This document shows, piece by piece, positions 17,272 through 25,925 of a DNA stretch of 64,000 bases. Under the pieces are notes generated by a model, which saw only the letters and a list, made by a program, of their open reading frames with translations, made no database searches and was not told where the DNA came from. Every line of letters begins with the position of its first letter. Position 1 is the first letter of the stretch. A program made the position numbers and the translations under genes. Source of the DNA: Keguizhuia sedimenti (lineage in GTDB: Bacteria; Pseudomonadota; Gammaproteobacteria; Burkholderiales; Burkholderiaceae_D); contig JAUYVH010000015.1 in the NCBI GenBank assembly GCA_030715135.1, forward strand, positions 1-64,000, read 5' to 3'.

Positions 17272-17430
17272 TCAGCTGGCTGCTTTCTGCAGGCGTTCTG
17301 TGGCTTCTTCCTGCAGTAGCTGGAGGCCTGCATGATAGGAAATGCTGTAAACCGCACACAAGGCTGCCATCGTCGCTGCAGCGACGATGAGCTGGGTGCG
17401 CTTTCTTACAATGCCTGACAACATCCGCAT
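17272..17430 (-). CDS. Small single-span membrane protein, 52 residues, resembling a sensor N-terminus
   Basis: From the ATG at 17430 the minus strand encodes 52 residues: MRMLSGIVRKRTQLIVAAAT, a hydrophobic helix, then SISYHAGLQLLQEEATERLQ and a stop. This is the form of the first transmembrane helix of DctB-type sensor kinases, whose periplasmic domain would follow, so it may be a truncated sensor gene or a genuine small protein. It starts 11 bases after the GGDEF-EAL gene, with GAGG upstream, so it would be the second gene of that transcript. Confidence 0.45.
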   Translation of the reverse strand: MRMLSGIVRKRTQLIVAAATMAALCAVYSISYHAGLQLLQEEATERLQKAAS

Positions 17431-17441
17431 TGCTTGCCTCG

Positions 17442-19136
17442 TTAAAAGGTAATGTGACTAAAAGAAGCCAGCATGCCTTCTAGCTCATGGCACGGAAGCG
17501 GTTTGGCAAATAAATAACCTTGTCCTTCATCGCAACAGAAATTGCGCAGTATTTCCTGCACTTCGTGGGTTTCAACGCCTTCTGCCACGACTGATAGATC
17601 CAGAGCATGCGCCAAGTCGATGAAGGCCTTGATGACGTTGAGCGTTTGCTTGTCTTTAGCATTTTCGGTGACAAAAGACCGGTCAAGTTTCAACCCATCC
17701 AAGGGAAAGCGCTGGAGATAGGCCAGACCGCAATAGCCTGTGCCAAAGTCATCGACGGCCAGTTTCACTCCCAACACTTTCAGCGCGCTCAAAATGGCTG
17801 CTGATGCTGCCATGTCTTCGATTAGCATGCTTTCGGTTAGCTCCAGCTCCAGCAGATCGCCCGGCAGACCGGTTTCGTCCAAGACTTGCTGCACCTGCTT
17901 GACCAAGTCCACCGATGTCAACTGCCGTGCTGATATGTTTACGGAGACGCGCAGCGGAATGCCCAGCCGGTTTATCAGGCGTTGGGTTTGGCTGCACGCT
18001 TCTTGAAGTACCCAAAGCCCGATTGCATCGATCAGGCCACATTCTTCGGCAATAGGAATGAATTGCAATGGCGGTATCTGCCCCAGCTCAGGATGATTCC
18101 ATCGGATGAGAGCTTCCATGCCGGTACATTGCATGGTTGTCAGATTAACCCGCGGCTGGTAGTGCAGCACAAACTCATTGCGCTCAAGTGCACGATGCAA
18201 TGCGTCTTCCAGCGCTCTTCTGACGTTGGCTGTTTCACTCATTTCCATGCGATAGAAACAACACCTGTTACGGCCGGCTTCCTTTGCACGGTACATGGCT
18301 ATGTCCGCGTTTTTAAACAGCGCATCCTTGGTTTTTCCATCCTGTGGCGCCATACAGATACCGATGGATGCACTAATAAAGATCTCACGGCCTTCAATGA
18401 CAAAAGGCTGGCGCAGACTGGATAGTATATTCTGCGCAATGGCTGAAGCGGATTCTGCTCCTCGCTTGCAGGCAGCCGTGATGACAAACTCATCGCCGCC
18501 GAGCCGAGCCACCATGTCGTCGGGGCGCATGACCCTTTGCAATCGTAGCGCGACCAAACCAAGCAGGCGGTCGCCCGCATCATGGCCCATGGTGTCATTG
18601 ACCTGCTTGAACTGGTCAAGGTCGATGAACATGACAGTGACAGGCCCATTGTGCTGCATGCCATCTAGCAGTGTTTGCAGATGGCCGTGCAGAAATGCAC
18701 GGTTGGGCAAGCCAGTCAACGCATCAAGAGTGGCCATCCTTTCCAGCGCAATTTCGGACTTTTTTTGCTTGGTGATGTCGGCAATGAAACCCTCCAGGGC
18801 AACGACTTTCTGGTGTTCGTCATACACTGCCTGGCCTTGTTCCCATACCCATCTCAGTTGGCCATGCAGATCAATAATCCTGTAAGTGACTTGAAAGGGC
18901 TTCCCGGCATCAATGGATTTTTGTACTGCATACGCCACATGGTCCCGGTCTTCAGGCTTGATTAATTCAGCATAGCTGCGATGTGTATTGCCCAATAAAT
19001 CATCAGCGCTGTAGCCAGTGAGCTCTTTGACCCAGGAACTCATGTATTCCATGGTCCAATTTGCATCTGGCTTGCATCGATACACCATGCCCGGCAGATT
19101 ATTGAGCAGCAACTCTACCGAGAAATTTCTTTCCAT
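17442..19136 (-). CDS. PAS-GGDEF-EAL cyclic-di-GMP enzyme
   Basis: Predicted enzyme for synthesis and/or hydrolysis of cyclic-di-GMP, 564 residues, cytosolic. Residues 5-125 form a PAS domain with a PAC motif ending in FIADITKQKKSEIALE. The GGDEF domain begins at TLDALTGLPNR with an intact GGDEF at 213-217. The EAL domain has EAL at 341-343, DDFGTGYCGLAYL and VVAEGVET; since the EAL-domain catalytic motifs are present, both activities are possible. Single gene, followed by a small membrane-protein frame. Confidence 0.9.
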   Translation of the reverse strand: MERNFSVELLLNNLPGMVYRCKPDANWTMEYMSSWVKELTGYSADDLLGNTHRSYAELIKPEDRDHVAYAVQKSIDAGKPFQVTYRIIDLHGQLRWVWEQGQAVYDEHQKVVALEGFIADITKQKKSEIALERMATLDALTGLPNRAFLHGHLQTLLDGMQHNGPVTVMFIDLDQFKQVNDTMGHDAGDRLLGLVALRLQRVMRPDDMVARLGGDEFVITAACKRGAESASAIAQNILSSLRQPFVIEGREIFISASIGICMAPQDGKTKDALFKNADIAMYRAKEAGRNRCCFYRMEMSETANVRRALEDALHRALERNEFVLHYQPRVNLTTMQCTGMEALIRWNHPELGQIPPLQFIPIAEECGLIDAIGLWVLQEACSQTQRLINRLGIPLRVSVNISARQLTSVDLVKQVQQVLDETGLPGDLLELELTESMLIEDMAASAAILSALKVLGVKLAVDDFGTGYCGLAYLQRFPLDGLKLDRSFVTENAKDKQTLNVIKAFIDLAHALDLSVVAEGVETHEVQEILRNFCCDEGQGYLFAKPLPCHELEGMLASFSHITF

Positions 19137-19523
19137 GATTACTTTTTAGATTGGGGCGGGACCATAAAGGACCTATGTTGCTTGGTTTTTAAGACTTTGC
19201 CGGAAAATTAAAAACACTTCTCCGCAAAGGGCCACTATTCTGGCAGGTTTGTTTTGATGTGGAAATATCCTGTGTTGTTATTATGTGAGGCCGGGTCTGA
19301 CAAGCCGATATCCAAATCTACGTGTGCTGGGACCCATGAGCCCCCAAGTGCTGTCACCGAGATACGTCATAACGATTGAAAGATGGTGTCGTGTACTGTC
19401 CTAGAGAAAAACGGAGCAGTTCATACTCATACTCATACGAATGCTTATACTATTGTTAGCTTTATATCAGACGATATCCCTTGCTATTGCAAGAGCAGAC
19501 TTGGGTACAGACAGCCCTTCATT
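19137..19523. other. 387-base intergenic region
   Basis: Between the GGDEF-EAL gene and plsC. The only structure noted is a short imperfect run of CATACT/CATACG units at about 19421-19450. No promoter or gene is assigned. Confidence 0.5.
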
Positions 19524-20327
19524 ATGGCATTCAAAACCAGCTGGCTTGGCAAGTTAAGCCAAGCGCATTCCTTCCGGCCGGCGCCCTATTTCAAATCGGC
19601 GCTCTCCATTGCTTATGGATATTATGCATGGAGTATTTTTGTGGCATGCGTCGTAATTTTTGGCTCGGTGGCAATTGTGTTGCACCACCCCGCGAGGGCA
19701 CAGCAAGTGCTTAAACTTGGCGCACGCTTATTATGCCGGCTCTGCGGCATTACGCTATCAATTGAAGGGTTGGATCGCTTGCCGCCGCATCCGCATATCC
19801 TGATCGTAAACCACACCAGCTTCATGGATCCTGTCGCGCTCATCGCCCTACTCCCGACCAAACCAGGGTACCGCTTCATAGCAAGACAGCAATACAGGCA
19901 CCAGAGTTTGTTATGGCCCTTACTCAAGAGCGTGGGAACGGTGATTCTGAAGCGTCCTGATCAGCACCACGACCTGCCTAATGTTGCATTGCTCGTGCAT
20001 GCCATCCAGGCAGGAAACAACTTAGTCATCTTTCCTGAAGGAGAATTTTTGCCGGAACCCGGCATGCGGCCCTTTCATTCAGGCGCATTTGTCGCTGCGC
20101 AGCAAGCAAACGTGCCCATCGTCGTGGCAGCTATATATGGTGCTGCAGAAGTCTTGCGCCCTGGATTATGGCAACCTAAAAAGAAGCCGATTAAAGTGGC
20201 AATCGGACCTGTTCTCTATCCAGGGAGCGTAAGCGGTGCATCAATTGGCTTTTTGGTGAACGTCTCGCGCGCTGCAATGGTACAACTACAAGAAAATCTG
20301 GAAAGGCCCTCTCCAAAGATTAAATGA
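19524..20327 (+). CDS. plsC: 1-acyl-sn-glycerol-3-phosphate acyltransferase (PlsC family)
   Basis: Predicted lysophosphatidic acid acyltransferase of 267 residues, acting at the inner membrane in phospholipid synthesis. An N-terminal membrane segment (about 30-55) precedes the acyltransferase domain with NHTSFMD (the HX4D catalytic motif, near residue 96), the substrate motif FPEGEF near 172 and a VPIVVAAIYG motif. The ATG at 19524 is preferred to an upstream start at 19383, which would add 47 residues of low-complexity sequence (HTHTHT). Stands alone. Confidence 0.85.
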   Translation: MAFKTSWLGKLSQAHSFRPAPYFKSALSIAYGYYAWSIFVACVVIFGSVAIVLHHPARAQQVLKLGARLLCRLCGITLSIEGLDRLPPHPHILIVNHTSFMDPVALIALLPTKPGYRFIARQQYRHQSLLWPLLKSVGTVILKRPDQHHDLPNVALLVHAIQAGNNLVIFPEGEFLPEPGMRPFHSGAFVAAQQANVPIVVAAIYGAAEVLRPGLWQPKKKPIKVAIGPVLYPGSVSGASIGFLVNVSRAAMVQLQENLERPSPKIK

Positions 20328-20526
20328 GCGTTTTTGGGCCGGCCAGCATTTTATCCTTCTGCACAAAGCCCATCACAGATTTGCGTCACGCTGTGCCTTC
20401 CTTTCGCATACCAGTGCCATTGACCTGACCTGCTCGCGCAGTCATTATTGTGCTGCGTCCCCTGTTGAATCCGTAGCCGGTAGCGGACAGTGCCGATTGA
20501 TAGAGCGGCAACTTAGGAGCAAGCGG

Positions 20527-20754
20527 CTACACAAGAGCCGTCGTTCTAATCACAGTCACACGACTAATAACGAATTCACCGTCAACTACAGTTCGATGAG
20601 GTACTCCCACGACATTGAATCCTGGTCCGCCATCATCGATCCATATTTTGGCTAGGCTATCAAATTCCTGCGGTCTCAACTTAAGCATTTGGGCCGTAAT
20701 CACAAACTGTGCGCCAGGTTTCTGTTTTTTTACAAAGTCATTAATGGAAGCCAT
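20527..20754 (-). CDS. Hypothetical protein, 75 residues
   Basis: The ATG at 20754 is preceded by AAGGA. The protein (ASINDFVKKQKPGAQFVITA...) looks soluble with a mixed alpha/beta pattern; the C-terminal VPHRTVVDGEFVISRVTVIR is beta-like. Family not recognised. Neighbours are plsC and a large cyclic-di-GMP enzyme, with no sign of an operon. Confidence 0.5.
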   Translation of the reverse strand: MASINDFVKKQKPGAQFVITAQMLKLRPQEFDSLAKIWIDDGGPGFNVVGVPHRTVVDGEFVISRVTVIRTTALV

Positions 20755-21015
20755 TTCAGTCCTTTACCAGCGCAATGTACCTGCCCATCGGCTGCAGCAA
20801 AATCACATTATTGATGCTCAAGATAGCTCATAGCAAATATTTTCTGAAGGCCGGGCGCGTCCGGTTTCTTCGAAATATATTGAGCGACAATTTAAATCTT
20901 GCCTACTTTGGTTTGCGCACATGGTTCGTATGTCAATGTCGACGCTATTATGCGACGTAAAGAAGCGGCGCTGCACATACCCTTCGGCACCGCATTCGGG
21001 ATGCCAGAAAAGTCA

Positions 21016-23703
21016 TCACAAGGCTGGAAACAACTGGTTCTTCCTGATCAGTGCGGGGATATCCTTTGCGGGCACCGGAGGCGAAATCAAGTACCCCTGA
21101 ATCTGATTGCATGCCATGGCTTGCAGGCATTGCAGCTGCCGTGGCGTTTCCACGCCTTCCGCTACAATTTCGATCTTTAAGGTCTTCGCCATCGAGACAA
21201 TCGCTTTGAAGATGGTTTCTCCATCTCTGCCGGTACCGATCTCGGACGTGAAGACTGGATCGATTTTCAGAGCGTCGACATCGAGCCGGTGCAATTGCGC
21301 CAAGGAAGAATACCCGGTTCCGAAATCATCGATCATGAGTTTGACGCCTAGCAGTCTCAACAGGTCTAGCTCATTCATGACAACCTGACTATGCTCTACG
21401 ACGCTTGCCTCGGTTATTTCAACTTCAACCATCGACGGATCAAGCTGGTATTTTTTCAAGCACCCGGATAAGTAAGCGTAAAACCCGCCGTTTTTTAGCT
21501 GTGCGGCAGTTACATTGATGGACACAGGCACAACTAGCAAGCCTTGACTCTTCCATATGGCGATTTGTGCGCATACCTTTTGCACAACTTGTTCGCCGAT
21601 TTGCAGAATCATCCCATTATCTTCAGCTACATCAATAAATTCATGCGGATAAATCAAGCCATGCGATGGCGACATCCAGCGTACTAATGCCTCCATGCTA
21701 AGTAGTCGCCCACTCTGTGTATCCACCCGTGGTTGATAGTGTACGACCAGTTCATCCCGCTCAATTGCGTGGCGCAGAGCATGTTCTTTACTCAGCTTCA
21801 GCAGTAAGGTGTCAGACAAATGCGTGTCATAAAACTGAAACCGCCCCTTGCCCGCCGCTTTTGCTGCATACATCGCGATATCGGCATGCTTGAGAAGTGT
21901 TTCTCCATCGTTGCCGTCTTGCGGGAATACGCTAATGCCAATAGAGGCATTGACACGGTGCCCCGCGTTGCCAAGTAGCTCGAAAGGCTGGGACATGGCT
22001 TTCACAATCATCCGCGCGACGCGGGCCACATCTTCTGTGGCTTCCACCTGGTCGAGTACCACAGTAAATTCATCGCCCCCTAACCGCGCGACGTGGTCGC
22101 TTGCCCGCACGCTTGATTTGAGGCGCACGGCTGCCTCTTTTAACAAGTCATCGCCCGCGTCATGGCCGAGCGTATCGTTGATGTTCTTGAAGTTATCCAG
22201 ATCGATAAACAAGACTGCAAAATGCTTGGCGTGTGTTTGTTCCTGCTGAATCTTTGCCGGTAAAAACGTGGACAGCCAATAACGATTGGGCAGCTTGGTC
22301 AGTGCATCCGTATTGGCCAACGATGAAAGCGCTTGCTCATGTTCCTTTGTCTGCGATATGTCACGTAACGTCACGGCCAAGCCATTGCCGGAGCGTACGT
22401 ACCTTCGATGGAGCCAGGCTGCCTTGATGGGACTTTGCGGCGGCACGCGTAACTCATCCTCATAAAATCCCGTCTCCATTGCTTGTCGATACGTATGGAT
22501 AACTTCTTCCCAATAGGGGTGCGGAAGAATGCTCGCCAACGTCGCCCCAATGACCGCTTCCTTTTGCCTGTCCAGCATTTTTGCCCCCTGGTCATTGCAG
22601 TCCTCAAACCGGAAGTCAATGATGGTTCCGTCACGGGCATAGATAGGACATGCCATGTAAAAACCCTCGTTGGCTGCCTCGGTCGCAACGCGAAAGGTAT
22701 TCCTGATTTCCTCGGCTTGCTCCTTGCGCTTGATATAGCGGAATGCGAAATACATGCCGATTAAGGAAAAAGCGGCAATTAACCAGCTTGTGGCCACGAC
22801 CGTTGTCCTTGCTTCGTCGACATTGCGTGAAAAGGCGGCTAAGACATTCTTTTCAGAAATGGCGCCCATCGCGACAAGGGGATAGCCGCTAATCCTTTTC
22901 CAGGCCACGATACGCGCTTGGTTATCCAGGAATTTATCGCCGCGTTCAACCAATGTTCCGGATTCTCCACGGAAAACCGGATCCTTCCGATAGATTCTGC
23001 CTGTTGCGGTTTCTGTTTTTGTCGCCAGCAATGTACCATTGGTAAAGCGCAGTGAGATGAAGTCTCCTCCGGCCAGGCTTTTATCGTTTCTAAATACCAG
23101 AAGGTAAGCCGGTTCCACGCACACCACGGCAAGTCCATCAAAGCTGGCATCGGGATTTTCCAGCCTGCGGGAAAAGCAAATCACTGGTTTGGTCATGCGC
23201 GGATCAATCATCGGTCCGTCGATGATCAAACCCTGTGTACGACGGGCGCGATGATCTTGAAACGAAGGCAGGTCAGCAAAATTGGATTGCCCACGGTAAT
23301 GCAGGGTGGTACCGACGACGTCTCCCCACTTATCCAGCAGCATGACATAGGTGAGCGACTGGTCCGGGAAAAGGCCAAACCGCCTTTGCTTTTCCAGGTC
23401 AACTTTCCCGCTGCCGGCTTCCCACGCATACTTCAGGATAAGCGTTATATAGTCAATATGCTCGATCATGCGGTGTAATTGCATGGCATAGGCTTCCGCC
23501 CTGGTCATGGCTTCTTCAAAAGCATGCTCTCTTTCCGCCTTCATTTCTGCCATGAAGCGACTGTCGGTATAGCCCCATAACGCGGCACATAATGTCAAGC
23601 CTAGTATTGGCCAGAAACCGATTGCGCCCCAGTTTTTTATTTTAAAGAAAGCACTTCCAGTAGCTGGAAATAGGACTCGGAAAGGTTTTTGTTGGACGAG
23701 CAT
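21016..23703 (-). CDS. Membrane-bound dCACHE-PAS-GGDEF-EAL cyclic-di-GMP enzyme
   Basis: Cyclic-di-GMP turnover protein of 895 residues. Two membrane helices (about 28-45 and 307-329) enclose a periplasmic dCACHE sensor. A PAS domain (about 340-465) leads to GGDEF (TDALTKLPNRYW; GGDEF at 542-546) and EAL (EAL at 671-673; DDFGTGYSSLAQL; IVAEGVET). The usual DxLKID-R/K-x-F motif reads ALKIDPVF, with Pro at a normally charged position, which might alter phosphodiesterase activity. Both active-site signatures are otherwise intact. Single gene. Confidence 0.9.
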   Translation of the reverse strand: MLVQQKPFRVLFPATGSAFFKIKNWGAIGFWPILGLTLCAALWGYTDSRFMAEMKAEREHAFEEAMTRAEAYAMQLHRMIEHIDYITLILKYAWEAGSGKVDLEKQRRFGLFPDQSLTYVMLLDKWGDVVGTTLHYRGQSNFADLPSFQDHRARRTQGLIIDGPMIDPRMTKPVICFSRRLENPDASFDGLAVVCVEPAYLLVFRNDKSLAGGDFISLRFTNGTLLATKTETATGRIYRKDPVFRGESGTLVERGDKFLDNQARIVAWKRISGYPLVAMGAISEKNVLAAFSRNVDEARTTVVATSWLIAAFSLIGMYFAFRYIKRKEQAEEIRNTFRVATEAANEGFYMACPIYARDGTIIDFRFEDCNDQGAKMLDRQKEAVIGATLASILPHPYWEEVIHTYRQAMETGFYEDELRVPPQSPIKAAWLHRRYVRSGNGLAVTLRDISQTKEHEQALSSLANTDALTKLPNRYWLSTFLPAKIQQEQTHAKHFAVLFIDLDNFKNINDTLGHDAGDDLLKEAAVRLKSSVRASDHVARLGGDEFTVVLDQVEATEDVARVARMIVKAMSQPFELLGNAGHRVNASIGISVFPQDGNDGETLLKHADIAMYAAKAAGKGRFQFYDTHLSDTLLLKLSKEHALRHAIERDELVVHYQPRVDTQSGRLLSMEALVRWMSPSHGLIYPHEFIDVAEDNGMILQIGEQVVQKVCAQIAIWKSQGLLVVPVSINVTAAQLKNGGFYAYLSGCLKKYQLDPSMVEVEITEASVVEHSQVVMNELDLLRLLGVKLMIDDFGTGYSSLAQLHRLDVDALKIDPVFTSEIGTGRDGETIFKAIVSMAKTLKIEIVAEGVETPRQLQCLQAMACNQIQGYLISPPVPAKDIPALIRKNQLFPAL

Positions 23704-23857
23704 CTTGATCAGGTTTTATATGCTTAGCATAGACTAAAGAACGCGTACTGAGTTGCAAAGGATGCAATTCAGTGCGCGGTAGCATCTATAAACCTGTTAT
23801 GGGGAAAGCAAGTGGATTGCGCTTCCAAGCGGTCTTATACCGCAATCGGAATGAATT

Positions 23858-24046
23858 TTATTTTTCCCGTGATTGAGTCGCGTGCTGCAGTACGAAATGC
23901 CTTCTCGTTCTTTCTTGCAGAAAGTGCAGTCGCCTCTCTTGCAACCGGATTAGCCGCAATTCTCTGAGTAATTCATTGAAATGGACAGCTTCGTCGTTCC
24001 TGGCTCGCGCCAAATCCGCAAGGCTAAGCTGTTTTAATTTTTCCAT
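23858..24046 (-). CDS. Hypothetical basic helical protein, 62 residues
   Basis: Highly charged and probably all helical (LARARNDEAVHFNELLRELR followed by LIRLQERRLHFLQERTRRHF). The ATG at 24046 is chosen over 24103 because the coding character starts there; no clear ribosome site is seen. A second very small gene lies just upstream on the same strand. Family not recognised. Confidence 0.4.
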   Translation of the reverse strand: MEKLKQLSLADLARARNDEAVHFNELLRELRLIRLQERRLHFLQERTRRHFVLQHATQSREK

Positions 24047-24164
24047 GAGAGGCTTTATATGCGAAGTGAATAATCGAGCCGCCGTCATCGACGGAGCCAG
24101 CACATTAACGGTCCGCTATTTCATGGGTTTTAGATGAGGGGTTTTGTTGCTGCCTTTTGGCGCG

Positions 24165-24278
24165 TCAGGAACGACCTTCTTCTAATAATTTCTGGGTTAA
24201 GGTCCGAAGTGCTTCCATTTCTTCCATCCGCTTTGCGTCCCCTGCAAATACATTTTCTTGTTTCTGATTTTCGGTCAT
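24165..24278 (-). CDS. Very small protein, 37 residues
   Basis: A well-formed translation signal, AGGGAGACATACA before the ATG at 24278, opens a 37-codon frame rich in Glu and Lys (TENQKQENVFAGDAKRMEEM). It ends at TGA 24165. Probably helical and soluble. It may be co-transcribed with the 62-residue gene downstream. Function unknown. Confidence 0.5.
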   Translation of the reverse strand: MTENQKQENVFAGDAKRMEEMEALRTLTQKLLEEGRS

Positions 24279-24551
24279 TGTATGTCTCCCTTGTTATTTG
24301 CTTTTTATAATTTTTAATTTCCCTAAAGCAAGTTTAGTCTCCCTTGATTTGTAAATGTCTGTCAAGCGTCTAAGGAGTTTTGTTGCAGATCTGACATATG
24401 CGAGTTAAGACCAATATAGAGGCACATGTAATGGTTTAATCATTTTCATCATTGATAAGATCGATGAAAGCCAATTTTTCCATATCGCTTTTCTATGAAA
24501 ATTATTTCTATCGGGTTGCTCTTCCCTAAACCGCTACCAAGAAACGGGGTA

Positions 24552-24675
24552 TTGATAGGAATTGATTAGGGGAACTATATTTCCCGTTATTAAGTCATAG
24601 CACGGTATGGAAAACCATGAGTCTCCTCCCTTGACGGGGAATTTTTAGCCTACCTCTAACGGTAGGCTTTTTTTT
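24552..24675 (+). ncRNA. Candidate small RNA or leader transcript with own promoter and terminator
   Basis: A sigma70-like promoter is readable: TTGATA at 24552-24557, an 18-base spacer, and TATATT at 24576-24581. About 65 bases after the predicted start near 24588 there is a Rho-independent terminator (24647-24675). No conventional gene lies between. The transcript contains the CU-rich segment TCTCCTCCCTTG, complementary to Shine-Dalgarno sequences, and a 13-codon frame starting at the ATG in GGTATGGAAAACC. Either a regulatory RNA or a short leader is possible. Confidence 0.4.
24647..24675 (+). terminator. Rho-independent terminator
   Basis: Stem AGCCTACC (24647-24654) pairs with GGTAGGCT (24661-24668) around a six-base loop, followed by a run of T. 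It sits 147 bases before the next plus-strand gene. Confidence 0.8.
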
Positions 24676-24821
24676 ATTCTTAGTGAACATGAGCTTGTCT
24701 ATTTCAGAAGAATAGATTACTAGAGGGGGAATCGTTCCTTTGTCCAGTTCGAGGCGGCCTCTCAGATTTTTGTGATAAAACTTTTGTCCGCACTGATCAT
24801 TTGTAGAGTTACGAGGACATC

Positions 24822-25091
24822 ATGCCTGGATTACACCCAAATAGTTCTTTAGCCCCTCAAGACATCTCATGTGTCGCTGAAGCTTCCAACGCGACTACAG
24901 TCAATAATTATCTTTCACTGGGTTGGGTCATCATGGGCACATCCAGCAGTCAATACTCAGAACATGGTTATTCGTTTAAATACCATCTTGCCTGGCCAAA
25001 GAATCTAGGAGAAGTAAAGCATCCAGCCAAGACTGGCCTACTTGAGGACGATGGAGAATCCGACGAAAATCCTGAGCAGGATCTGTTTTAA
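24822..25091 (+). CDS. Hypothetical protein, 89 residues
   Basis: The ATG at 24822 has GAGGACATC upstream. The central part (NNYLSLGWVIMGTSSSQYSE) reads as a small beta-alpha fold with many aromatic residues and the tail is very acidic (EDDGESDENPEQD). The VNNYLxLGW motif recalls small hypothetical proteins seen on proteobacterial plasmids, but I cannot assign a function. Not in an operon. Confidence 0.6.
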   Translation: MPGLHPNSSLAPQDISCVAEASNATTVNNYLSLGWVIMGTSSSQYSEHGYSFKYHLAWPKNLGEVKHPAKTGLLEDDGESDENPEQDLF

Positions 25092-25295
25092 TCCAATCTT
25101 GGCAGAGCACGGGCTTGTTCATTTATGTCGGCCTGTGATATTGGCATAGGCTTCAACATTCAATACGAGACCATGTCACCAATCCTTTCTCACTGTTGAT
25201 TTCTTTGCAACTGCATGCTCACAAACTGCTTACAGGAATCGGCCTGCTGCGTAAGAAGTGGTCATCCCAATAGCAAGTGATCTGAACGCACAACC

Positions 25296-25715
25296 TTAAC
25301 GCCCCACCCATTTACGAATGACTTCCCTGTATTTTTCAAAAGCAGCTTCATTGCCCAGCTCATTGCGCCACTGATAAATCGGGATGACCTCTGCCGCCCC
25401 TATTGCCTTGGATGCAATTTCGACGCTTTGAGAAATGTAATGGAGCCTGTTTTCCATCCCCGTAAAGTGCACTAAGACGGGCGTATCTTTGGCTATCGGA
25501 TGTGCTTTGGCTAGCCGAAGGAAATCATAAAACTGGCCGTTATTGAAATGTACGCTTAATGCGATGAGGTCAAATGGCTGTTCCAGGCTGCTTATCGCTT
25601 CGGGCAGGGTCAAAACGGCAGTGTATTCAAATTCAGGCGCTGGATAGGCTTGGGGGAGCACCGGCAAGGCATCGGGGATGCTAGCACTCAGCACCTTGAT
25701 AGTTTCCACAATCAT
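25296..25715 (-). CDS. Hypothetical protein with degenerate receiver-like fold, 139 residues
   Basis: The length and strand pattern (EQPFDLIALSVHFNNGQFYD at the position of the receiver beta-3/phosphoacceptor loop, then DTPVLVHFTG at the beta-4 position) suggest a receiver-like fold, but the phosphoacceptor Asp is not present and the C-terminal Lys-Pro motif is missing. The start at 25715 has AAAGG immediately before it, so an in-frame GTG at 25709 may be used instead. No partner kinase is adjacent. Confidence 0.5.
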   Translation of the reverse strand: MIVETIKVLSASIPDALPVLPQAYPAPEFEYTAVLTLPEAISSLEQPFDLIALSVHFNNGQFYDFLRLAKAHPIAKDTPVLVHFTGMENRLHYISQSVEIASKAIGAAEVIPIYQWRNELGNEAAFEKYREVIRKWVGR

Positions 25716-25896
25716 CCTTTAGCGTTTATTGATTGGGGCAGATTATAGGTGCATTTCACGTCATCGGACGAAGTCAAACCTAAATGGGAGCATGCACGTT
25801 AAATATCCTTTTCCGGCCGATTGGCAGGCACGTAATCAACACGAAAAATGCCTAGCTATCCCAGGCAATCTGACAGGAAAAGTGGGCTTTGGTATA

Positions 25897-25912
25897 CTGT
25901 ATATATATACAT
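25897..25912 (+). promoter_or_regulatory. LexA (SOS) box
   Basis: CTGTATATATATACAT matches the 16-base LexA consensus CTGTATATATATACAG at 15 positions. It lies 13 bases before the ATG of the radical SAM gene, so LexA binding would block its transcription or initiation until DNA damage. Confidence 0.75.
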
Positions 25913-25925
25913 ATGTGGCGTATCT

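Noticed and set aside
19421-19450. CATACT/CATACG short repeats as a regulatory element
   Set aside because: Only a few imperfect units are present, so chance is the simpler explanation.
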